DNA of 6,835 bases from the NCBI GenBank assembly GCA_002686525.1, contig NZDA01000004.1, positions 40,897 through 47,731 on the forward strand. The letters run 5' to 3'. A program made the translations under genes and the position numbers. The notes under the pieces were generated by a model. That model saw only the letters and a program-made list of their open reading frames with translations, did not search any database and was not told where the DNA came from. Position 1 is the stretch's first letter, and every line of letters starts with the position of its first letter. The DNA comes from Methanobacteriota archaeon (GTDB taxonomy: Archaea > Thermoplasmatota > Poseidoniia > Poseidoniales > Thalassarchaeaceae). Positions 1 through 6,450 of the stretch are shown here, one piece after another.

Positions 1-672
1 AAACATTCAGGGAACTTAGAAAAAATTGCTGCTGATGATGGTGCTAGATTATTGGAATTAGATTCTCTAGATCATATTGTTTGCTTTGATATGGCCCAAC
101 TTCAAGGTAGTGAGAGAGTAGGCGCCTCAGTAGTATTCAGAAAAGGGAGACCTTCAAAAAAGGAATATAGAACTTACATAGTCAAAACTGAAGTACTAGA
201 TGACCTTAGAATGATGTCTGAAGTAGTTGAAAGATGGTTAAAACGACAGGATGAATGGCCTGATTTATTGTTACTAGATGGAGGGAAAACTCATCTAAAT
301 ACCATTAATAATTTATTAGAAAATTATAATTTAACAAGTAATTTTACTATTGCCGCATTGGCAAAAAAAGAAGAAACAATCTTCCGCAAAGATGAGAAGC
401 CGGTAAAAATCGATAGAAAAGGAAGAGTATTAATCCATGCTAGAGATGAAGCTCACAGATTTGTAAATAATTTCCATCGAAAAAGAAGGGGAAAAAATAC
501 TTTGAAAAATCCTCTAGAGGGCATTGAAGGACTAGGTGCTAAAAAAATACAAGCATTAATGGTTCATTTTGGAAGTTATAAAAATATAAAATTCGCTTCA
601 CTAGAAGAATTACAAAAAGTCCCAGGAATTGGTAAAGAAATGTCAGAAAAAATTTATTCGGAATTGATTTAG
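1..672 (+). CDS. uvrC: UvrABC excinuclease subunit C, C-terminal part (5' end outside window)
   Basis: This is the C-terminal third of UvrC, the nuclease of nucleotide excision repair that cuts on both sides of a UvrB-marked lesion. The frame is open from base 1, so the TTG at 52 is not a real start; full UvrC proteins have about 600 residues and 223 are visible here. The RNase H-like endonuclease domain is recognised from CFDMAQLQGSE, LLLLDGGK and RDEAHRFVNNFHRK. The family's catalytic Asp, Asp and His fall in these motifs, encoded at 88-90, 277-279 and 454-456. From about 514 to the end lies a tandem helix-hairpin-helix DNA-binding domain (IEGLGAKKIQ, then VPGIGKEMSEKI), needed in the family for the 5' incision. 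The fragment looks intact and functional. It converges on the large membrane-protein gene with only 5 bp between stops. The motifs leave little doubt; the N-terminal GIY-YIG domain cannot be checked here. Confidence 0.96.
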   Translation, partial: KHSGNLEKIAADDGARLLELDSLDHIVCFDMAQLQGSERVGASVVFRKGRPSKKEYRTYIVKTEVLDDLRMMSEVVERWLKRQDEWPDLLLLDGGKTHLNTINNLLENYNLTSNFTIAALAKKEETIFRKDEKPVKIDRKGRVLIHARDEAHRFVNNFHRKRRGKNTLKNPLEGIEGLGAKKIQALMVHFGSYKNIKFASLEELQKVPGIGKEMSEKIYSELI

Positions 673-689
673 ATAGATTATTCTAAATC
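666..689. terminator. Inverted repeat across two convergent stop codons, possible shared terminator
   Basis: GATTTAGA (666-673) and TCTAAATC (682-689) form a perfect 8-bp stem with an 8-base loop. The flanks (GAATT on the left, CAATTTC on the right) can extend it imperfectly. The repeat contains the uvrC stop (670-672) and the opposing stop (678-680). Its position suggests a bidirectional 3' end signal. The stem is AT-rich and weak, and archaeal termination usually depends on T-tracts, so this may be chance. Confidence 0.35.
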
Positions 690-3644
690 TTCAATTTCGT
701 CTGTTTCCCACCATGATTCACTCGCTACCATAACTGGGGAATCCATTGAGCCGAAAACTTCTACAGCTGCAACTTCAGTAAGTTTCTCTTGCAATAGTTC
801 CTGCTGATGAATTTTTTGAATCTTCTTTTCCTTTCTTCTTCTTACCAGTCGTAATAAAAATAAACATGAAAAAATAGTTAGTAGCAGAATATAAGGCATT
901 AACTCAACGAATATAAACGACCAACTGTACTCTAGGCTAAAAGTTACTGAGTCAGAATTTTTCTTACAATCAAACCATGATGAAGAGTCGGGGCAAACTG
1001 GTGTAAGATATGTCAATACTTGATTTCCATCAATGATTGAGATTTGGCCACGATTATTTGAGCTTTCAAATGAAGAAAAACGAATTTCATCAGGCATATG
1101 GATAATTATTAATGATGAGGAGCGTATTGTACCAAATATAGTATATTCAAAAATAGGAAATATTTCTTGTTGCATCTGAGATTCATCAAAAGTTAGTCCA
1201 AAATCGCTACGCACAGGGTCGCCAAAAGGCCATTCAAGCAATGATTGGAAGTTTCTATTTGAGGCTCTATGAATATCAACATTAATTTGGTCACTGGTTG
1301 ATGAAATACTTAATTCGGCATTATTTATTGAGGCAGTAAAATTTATTGGATTCAAGTCTGAAGGAGAAATTGTTTCAGGTATTTGATAACTATCTGCATT
1401 GAATAAGAAAGGTGTTCGGATTAAATCCACGTTTAGTTCATACTCACGAATTCCTAAATCTAATGGAAAGCTAGAAATTTCATTATCACTAATGACTTCT
1501 GGAAATATCTCATTGAGATCTTCTGCCAATTTAACCATCCCAGAATTAGAAATGGTAACATTGATTTCTTTACCATTTCCAAAATTTAACGGTGCTTTTA
1601 TTTCTGAATCTCCCAATAATCCACCGTTACTATTTATCCCATCATCGGAAGATGGTCCCTTCCTGTCACCAACTGCAATTGCCCTACGAATTAAATCAGA
1701 GGGTATGGGTCTTAGTTCGATATTATCTTCGCCTAAATCGATATTTAGTCTGTATATTGAGAAAGTTAATTCAGCATCAAAATCAATATTAATCTCACCA
1801 CTCAATTCATTGACAGCTACTTTATTCAAAAAAACCTCTATTTGCGAACTGATACAAGTACCTTGATTTGATGAGCAGATTAAATCATCTGATGTTTCTT
1901 CACAAGGAATCGAAGTTAAACAAATTGGATGTTGCCAATCAAAAACTCTAGTGCCTTCAAACCCTGATTCAAAAATATTATCCTCATAAAATAGTGACTG
2001 AATTTCAATCTTTTCACTCTGTCCTTGATTTGAACGTATCCATTCAGGTAGAAGTAATTCTAAATTTATATTTGTGTTAGGGAACATTTCAGGTAGTATA
2101 TCCTGTAACCACTCTGAATTAGCCGAGAAATCTACTTCCATAATACTCATCGCAGATGCAAAATCTTCGTCATTAAATATTGAAAAATCTAAACTAGAAA
2201 TGTCGCCCAAACTAGAGCCCAACATATTTTGAATAATATTTGACAATTGAATTTGAACTGGTTGGGAAATTGATTGGATATAAATTGGATTGGCTCCAGA
2301 CATAGGATTTACATCTTCTAAACAATATCTAACTTCCAGCATTTCCTCACAAGTCAGACCACTTTGATGTTTAAAATCTAAACCACCAGAATTATCTGAA
2401 GGAGAAAATATTGGTTGGGTAAATTCTATATCGGTTCCGAATAGTTCAGAAAAACCAGAAGAAATATCTGCTATTGGGATACCTTGGAGCAAAGAAGAAA
2501 AATCTTCTTCTAATTCATAATCTAACATCCTGATTCCGTCGGAAGTAATTACTGGGAGATTAAGTTGTGAATCTTCAAATTCAAATAGCCAATCATCTAA
2601 AGTTTGTGAATCGAGATAGTGAATTGATAAAATCATCTCAATTTCTGTATTAGCAGAGTCTCTGGCATCAATTGAAACATCTATCGATAAAGATGGTTGG
2701 TAATTTTTTATTGAAAATACTGAAGAAGGATTTCTATTCTCAATTCTCATGATTAAATTGGAAGAAATATTAGAGGCAGTATTTTCGGTATTATCTAGAT
2801 ATAAATGACCAAAATTCTGAGCTAACTGATTTGGAATATTCTTAGTCAATAATATTCCAGGAAAATCAACTTCAAATGCTGTTGAATAAGCAGGGGGATA
2901 CACAGTCAATTCAACATAATGTCCGGGTAGTGATTTGGCATTAAATGTGGATTCTATGTCTCCTCCCATTAACAATAGTCCACGCATTATTCTGTCCAAA
3001 TTTCCATTATTATCATTCAATCCTAAAGAATCAGGATTTAGTGATAGGATAAATACTCCTCTAAAACATATTGCAGGAGTGAAGGGATTGTTCGTTCGAC
3101 CATTTGCTTCATCAATAGAATCTTGAGACGCATCGTAGGTACATTGCGAGTCATCAGATGAAATAAAATCTATAGATGAGACTGTATTAAGAAGAGAATC
3201 TTCAGTATAGTCAAAATTGTCCTCGATATACTCTCGCATGTTAGTCTGAACTAATGAAATCATTCTATCTTCTACTGATATTCCATTTCTTACCAAATCA
3301 AGATAATTTCTAATATAATCTGCAGGAATTCCATCTTCAAGATTACTATCCCCCTCAAGATCTAAATCAATCAAATCTAAATCTGCACGAGATAATTCAT
3401 GTACAGCAGTTGATACAGTCAAAGATACTGAATATGCATCTACCACATTCACAACAATTGAAGATTTAATCCATTCACTGGAGGATGAGCCATCTAAATT
3501 TGAATCATAATCATCACAGATTCCATTTTGGCTATTCCATGTCGAACAAATATTATTCTCAACCTCGGGCTCACCGGGTGGTGGAGATGCTGAATAAACA
3601 GGGGAAATTAGCAACATAATCAGTATCACTGCTATACGTTGCAT
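678..3644 (-). CDS. Large exported type I membrane protein of unknown function
   Basis: I do not recognise the family. The 988-residue product starts MQRIAVILIMLLISPVYSA, a clear signal peptide with likely cleavage near residue 19 and a Pro-rich start to the mature protein. A long acidic, Ser/Asn/Asp-rich exterior region follows (about 20-910), with alternating polar and aliphatic stretches suggesting much beta structure. It carries twelve cysteines, mostly in close pairs: 33/43, 168/193, 432/441, 575/581, 590/597 and 884/893. N-glycosylation sequons occur at about 292 (NIS), 695 (NVT) and 768 (NFT). One membrane helix (about 912-934) precedes a basic, possibly coiled-coil segment (RRRKEKKIQKIHQQ) and an acidic tail ending WWETDEIEDLE. 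The predicted form is therefore cell-surface, with its C-terminus in the cytoplasm. The frame stays open upstream to 3866, but that part overlaps the divergent TYW2 gene and would bury the signal peptide. An ATG at 3671 (MVDDFPHSI...) is the other reasonable start. A surface receptor, adhesin or envelope-assembly role is possible, but nothing here decides it. Confidence 0.85.
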   Translation of the reverse strand: MQRIAVILIMLLISPVYSASPPPGEPEVENNICSTWNSQNGICDDYDSNLDGSSSSEWIKSSIVVNVVDAYSVSLTVSTAVHELSRADLDLIDLDLEGDSNLEDGIPADYIRNYLDLVRNGISVEDRMISLVQTNMREYIEDNFDYTEDSLLNTVSSIDFISSDDSQCTYDASQDSIDEANGRTNNPFTPAICFRGVFILSLNPDSLGLNDNNGNLDRIMRGLLLMGGDIESTFNAKSLPGHYVELTVYPPAYSTAFEVDFPGILLTKNIPNQLAQNFGHLYLDNTENTASNISSNLIMRIENRNPSSVFSIKNYQPSLSIDVSIDARDSANTEIEMILSIHYLDSQTLDDWLFEFEDSQLNLPVITSDGIRMLDYELEEDFSSLLQGIPIADISSGFSELFGTDIEFTQPIFSPSDNSGGLDFKHQSGLTCEEMLEVRYCLEDVNPMSGANPIYIQSISQPVQIQLSNIIQNMLGSSLGDISSLDFSIFNDEDFASAMSIMEVDFSANSEWLQDILPEMFPNTNINLELLLPEWIRSNQGQSEKIEIQSLFYEDNIFESGFEGTRVFDWQHPICLTSIPCEETSDDLICSSNQGTCISSQIEVFLNKVAVNELSGEINIDFDAELTFSIYRLNIDLGEDNIELRPIPSDLIRRAIAVGDRKGPSSDDGINSNGGLLGDSEIKAPLNFGNGKEINVTISNSGMVKLAEDLNEIFPEVISDNEISSFPLDLGIREYELNVDLIRTPFLFNADSYQIPETISPSDLNPINFTASINNAELSISSTSDQINVDIHRASNRNFQSLLEWPFGDPVRSDFGLTFDESQMQQEIFPIFEYTIFGTIRSSSLIIIHMPDEIRFSSFESSNNRGQISIIDGNQVLTYLTPVCPDSSSWFDCKKNSDSVTFSLEYSWSFIFVELMPYILLLTIFSCLFLLRLVRRRKEKKIQKIHQQELLQEKLTEVAAVEVFGSMDSPVMVASESWWETDEIEDLE

Positions 3645-3705
3645 AATAGAATGGGGGAAGTCATCTACCATAAGTCTGAATCCATCTTGCATCTCGGACT
3701 GATTG
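3645..3705. promoter_or_regulatory. Divergent start region between the membrane-protein and TYW2 genes
   Basis: About 60 bp separate the chosen start codons of two divergent genes, so promoter elements for both should lie here or inside the opposing coding ends. No strong TATA box or Shine-Dalgarno site is visible on either strand. A weak TTATGG on the - strand (about 3667-3672) is centred roughly 25 bases upstream of the 3644 start. By hand count the segment is about 43% G+C, richer than the gap before the hydrolase gene (about 32%), so part of it may be coding (see the frame-3 segment at 3651-3758). Confidence 0.3.
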
Positions 3706-3758
3706 ATGAGCGGGGAAAAAAACAATTCACCAATCCAGAAAAATATTGGTTTTTTCCT
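3651..3758 (+). other. Possible out-of-frame N-terminal (D1-like) segment of TYW2
   Basis: An ATG at 3651 opens a 36-codon reading frame, shifted relative to the TYW2 ORF, that ends at TGA 3759-3761. It contains ILHLGLIDERGKK and then KYWFFP. This resembles in outline the small N-terminal domain of Trm5/TYW2 proteins, where a 'GLLD..K' helix end is followed by a strand of the 'YLYLPI' kind (my recollection of M. jannaschii Trm5). A single +1 shift at CCT TGA A, or one base fewer in the T-run 3750-3755, joins it to the downstream ORF at ESAGRNGEEIAELL. If this is a true start, the two divergent start codons are only 6 bp apart. The match is short and could be coincidence. Confidence 0.3.
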
Positions 3759-4599
3759 TGAATCAGCAGGTAGGAATGGGGAAGAAATAGCGGAGCTATT
3801 AGATGATATTCCAAGACGCTGGGAAAAATTTGACGATATTGCGATAATCCCAAACTCATCATTCAAGAATGAACATTGGGAGCCAATAATTAACGAAGAT
3901 TTTTGGAAAATGATTTGTGAGAGTTTGAAAGTAAATAGGTTGGCCAGATTAGGAGAGATTATTGGAGTTAAGAGAGAATCAACCGTTGAAATGTTAGTAG
4001 GAGATAATGATTGGGCAATCAGGAAAGAAAATGGAATAAAATACGGTTATAATGTCACTAAATGTATGTTCTCTTCAGGGAATATAAATGAAAGGAAAAG
4101 AATGGGTGAAATAGTCAAAGAAAATGAAATAATTGTCGATCTATTTTGTGGTATTGGTTACTACACATTACCAATACTAGTCAAAAGTAATGTAAAACAT
4201 GTGTACTCCTGTGAATGGAATATCAATGCGATTGAGGCATTAGAATTCAATCTTAAGAATAATGATGTTCAAAGTAGATGTACGATTCTTGAGGGCGATA
4301 ATCGTGAAACTACAGAAATATTAGAGAATATTGCTGATAGGGTTCTACTTGGGCTATTACCAAGCGCTGAAAAATCATTTGGAGTGGCTTTAAAATGCAT
4401 AAAAAAAGAAGGAGGAGTCTTACATATTCATGGGTTAGCTCCTTCGAAGAATCATGAGATTTTTGTAACTGATACAATTGATAAGTTACATAATATTGAT
4501 CAGAAGTACAAATCGATTAGTTATGAAGTAAATAAAATAAAGTCGTACGCCCCACACTGGGATCATTTGGTACTAGATGTCACATTTGAAGAGACGTAG
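3706..4599 (+). CDS. TYW2-type tRNA wyosine 3-amino-3-carboxypropyltransferase (Trm5/TYW2 fold)
   Basis: The enzyme is predicted to move the 3-amino-3-carboxypropyl group of S-adenosylmethionine onto the tricyclic base (imG-14) at position 37 of tRNA-Phe, in the cytoplasm. It follows Trm5 and Taw1 in the archaeal wyosine pathway. Motifs in order are DDIPRRWEKF (33-42), KENGIKYGYNVTKCMFSSGN (107-126), the SAM-binding loop VDLFCGIGY (144-152), CEWN (169-172), GDNR (197-200), ADRVLLGLLPSAE (210-222), LHIHG (239-243) and KSYAPHWDH (279-287). LGLLPS replaces the Asn-Pro catalytic motif of Trm5 m1G37 methyltransferases, which points to TYW2 rather than Trm5. The conserved blocks closely resemble human TRMT12/TYW2 as I remember it. 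At 297 residues it is short: the N-terminal D1 domain is missing from this frame. An in-frame TGA at 3700-3702 limits the start to TTG 3703 or ATG 3706; ATG was preferred. No Shine-Dalgarno site is visible. The hydrolase gene follows after 75 bp. Confidence 0.9.
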   Translation: MSGEKNNSPIQKNIGFFLESAGRNGEEIAELLDDIPRRWEKFDDIAIIPNSSFKNEHWEPIINEDFWKMICESLKVNRLARLGEIIGVKRESTVEMLVGDNDWAIRKENGIKYGYNVTKCMFSSGNINERKRMGEIVKENEIIVDLFCGIGYYTLPILVKSNVKHVYSCEWNINAIEALEFNLKNNDVQSRCTILEGDNRETTEILENIADRVLLGLLPSAEKSFGVALKCIKKEGGVLHIHGLAPSKNHEIFVTDTIDKLHNIDQKYKSISYEVNKIKSYAPHWDHLVLDVTFEET

Positions 4600-4640
4600 A
4601 ATAACTAGTTCAGAGTATGAATGGTTACACAAAGGTACAG

Positions 4641-4664
4641 TTTATGTTTTATCCTACTATAAAT
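4641..4664 (+). promoter_or_regulatory. Candidate TATA elements upstream of the lipoprotein hydrolase gene
   Basis: TTTATGTTTT (4641-4650) is centred about 29 bases before the ATG at 4675, the spacing expected for an archaeal TATA box driving a leaderless transcript. A better consensus, TATAAAT (4658-4664), lies only 11 bases before that ATG. It would place transcription start near 4688, which would fit an ATG at 4693 instead. The GGGAG at 4667-4671 is too close to the start to be a good ribosome site. Confidence 0.4.
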
Positions 4665-4674
4665 TCGGGAGTAT

Positions 4675-6450
4675 ATGCGCACTCTCGCACTCATGATATG
4701 TCTACTCATGATTGTGCCTACCTTAGCTGGATGTTTCACTGAAGAAACCAATAATAATATCAATCAAGATGATGAATGGTGGAATACACCAGTTCATGAA
4801 AGAGAAAACATGGAATTGAATATGACAGGCTGGAGAAGCCAACTTCCAGTTGATGGGAAATATTCTTGGTCTGGACCAACAGAACATTTTGTTGAAGTTG
4901 ATTTACCACTTTCTGAACAAGATGTTGGATACCCAGGTCCGGCTTTAATGCACGTTTCTTTATGGATGCCTGAAGTACCTAATGGAACCAAAGTTCCTGT
5001 GATTGCGACAATACATCCGTACTATGATTTTGGAGGTGAAGGAGTTGTCGGAGATGATTCTAATCCGAATACAATACCTGACGCGGGTGTTGGACTATGG
5101 GTTTTAGAAGAATTTGTTCCTCATGGATATGCATTGGCGCAAATCTCTACATTTGGAACTGGGCAATCAACTCATTGTCAAGATGTGAAAGGTCTAGGAG
5201 AACAGATAGGAATTCAAGCAGCGGTTCAATGGCTTGGAGAACAAGAATGGTCTAATGGAAATGTCGGTCTGATGGGTAAATCATATGCAGGCACTACAAA
5301 TTGGGAGGCTGCTCAGAATCCGTCTGAACATCTGAAAACTATAGTTCCAATCTCTGGCTCAATAGGAGTTCAACAAATGTTCTATAGAAATGGCTCCAGT
5401 GAAGCAAGAGCAATGCTGTATGATGTTCTGTATGAGGGTGCAACAGCAGACGCAACAAGCGATGACATGAGATTCTGTACAGATGATGCAATCGGTCCAT
5501 TGAGCCCCTTTACTACCTGGTTTGGAGCAGGTTTGGGTGGAGATGAGTGGAATGATTATTGGGATGAAAGGTATCATTTACAAGATGTTATTGATAATTA
5601 CAAGGGGAGTGTGTACATTGTATGGGGATTGCAAGACTGGAATGTTGATCCATATCATGCATTCCCAACCCACCAACTATTGAAAGACGCAGGAATAAAT
5701 GTACGGACTATTGCAGGTCAATGGGGGCATAATTACCCAGATCAACCCAGTGTACATGAAGGATTAGATTCAGGATATGGTGCTGAAGCCTTTCCAAAAG
5801 TGACTAGAATGGATTGGGCTGTAGAATTATTCCCATGGTTTGAGTACTACTTGAAAGGAATTGGTGAAGAACCCGAATCATATGTTCAAGTGCAAAGAAA
5901 TGATGGAGAATGGCATATTGAAGAAACATGGCCTGCTGAAGATACAAAAAATGTACAATATGCTATTGCTGACTGGGAGGGAGGAATGTCAGGTACAGTA
6001 AATTCCCAACAATCAATGACAATCACTAGTCAACCACTATCACAAGAAATGCATATCTCAGGTTTACCTACTTTACATATCGATGCGAGAACAAATACTT
6101 GTAATGGCGGGCAACTGTTTGTTACTATGTTTGATGGAACTTCTGGCCTGAGACTCGGGCATGCTACTATGGATGTAAGATATAGAGATGGGGGATACGA
6201 TGCTAAACCAACTTCTCCAATGACTAGTTATAGAATGCTAATGGAATTTAATCCGATGGACGTTGTAGTACCTGAAGGACATACCATTCAATTAGTTATT
6301 TCAGAGTCAGGGGAAGATTACCTACCATCACCTTGTGCATCAGCTGGTATGACTATTTTTGCTGGTTATCAAGTACTAACACTCCCAACAATCGATAGGC
6401 CAATGGATCATGAAAATTGGTTCAATGTTCCGAACTGGTGGGACGAATAA
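4675..6450 (+). CDS. Secreted lipoprotein serine hydrolase, CocE / X-Pro dipeptidyl-peptidase (S15) family
   Basis: This is an extracellular alpha/beta hydrolase of the family that includes cocaine esterase and X-Pro dipeptidyl aminopeptidases. The family cleaves acyl esters or Xaa-Pro peptides; the substrate cannot be told from sequence. The 591-residue product starts MRTLALMICLLMIVPTLAGC, a lipoprotein signal peptide with lipobox LAGC, so Cys20 should be lipidated and hold the enzyme on the outer face of the membrane. An Asn/Asp-rich linker follows (21-36). The triad is complete: Ser203 in GKSYAG, Asp321 in GLQDWNVDP and His352 in WGHNYP. FGTGQS (160-165) occupies the place of the family's usual RGTG.S motif. 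From about 420 to the end lies the C-terminal beta jelly-roll domain of this family. The ATG at 4675 gives the signal peptide a basic N-terminus; an ATG at 4693 would leave a shorter one with no charge. A role in scavenging dissolved peptides or esters fits a marine heterotroph but is inference. The 3' end overlaps the convergent SprT-like gene by 29 bp. Confidence 0.93.
   Translation: MRTLALMICLLMIVPTLAGCFTEETNNNINQDDEWWNTPVHERENMELNMTGWRSQLPVDGKYSWSGPTEHFVEVDLPLSEQDVGYPGPALMHVSLWMPEVPNGTKVPVIATIHPYYDFGGEGVVGDDSNPNTIPDAGVGLWVLEEFVPHGYALAQISTFGTGQSTHCQDVKGLGEQIGIQAAVQWLGEQEWSNGNVGLMGKSYAGTTNWEAAQNPSEHLKTIVPISGSIGVQQMFYRNGSSEARAMLYDVLYEGATADATSDDMRFCTDDAIGPLSPFTTWFGAGLGGDEWNDYWDERYHLQDVIDNYKGSVYIVWGLQDWNVDPYHAFPTHQLLKDAGINVRTIAGQWGHNYPDQPSVHEGLDSGYGAEAFPKVTRMDWAVELFPWFEYYLKGIGEEPESYVQVQRNDGEWHIEETWPAEDTKNVQYAIADWEGGMSGTVNSQQSMTITSQPLSQEMHISGLPTLHIDARTNTCNGGQLFVTMFDGTSGLRLGHATMDVRYRDGGYDAKPTSPMTSYRMLMEFNPMDVVVPEGHTIQLVISESGEDYLPSPCASAGMTIFAGYQVLTLPTIDRPMDHENWFNVPNWWDE

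Noticed and set aside
52..54. TTG as a start codon for a short UvrC-like protein
   Set aside because: The frame is open and UvrC-like upstream to base 1, and the RNase H-like domain would be trimmed; this is an internal Leu codon of a truncated gene.
811..842. Pyrimidine-rich tract on the + strand downstream of uvrC as a terminator
   Set aside because: The tract is simply the complement of Lys/Arg/Glu codons in the basic cytoplasmic tail of the opposing gene; a termination role is possible but not supported by anything else.
1399..1866. A 155-codon ORF on the + strand inside the large membrane-protein gene
   Set aside because: It is antisense to a long continuous frame with a signal peptide and a membrane helix, shows no recognisable domain, and has the Ser/Ile/Leu-rich make-up expected of a shadow frame.
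3645..3866. N-terminal extension of the large - strand protein by 74 residues
   Set aside because: It would place the signal peptide 74 residues inside the protein and overlaps the start of the TYW2 gene; the open frame there is best explained by chance.
5359..5577. A 72-codon - strand ORF inside the hydrolase gene
   Set aside because: It lies antisense to the hydrolase core domain with no recognisable motif, and so is a shadow frame.
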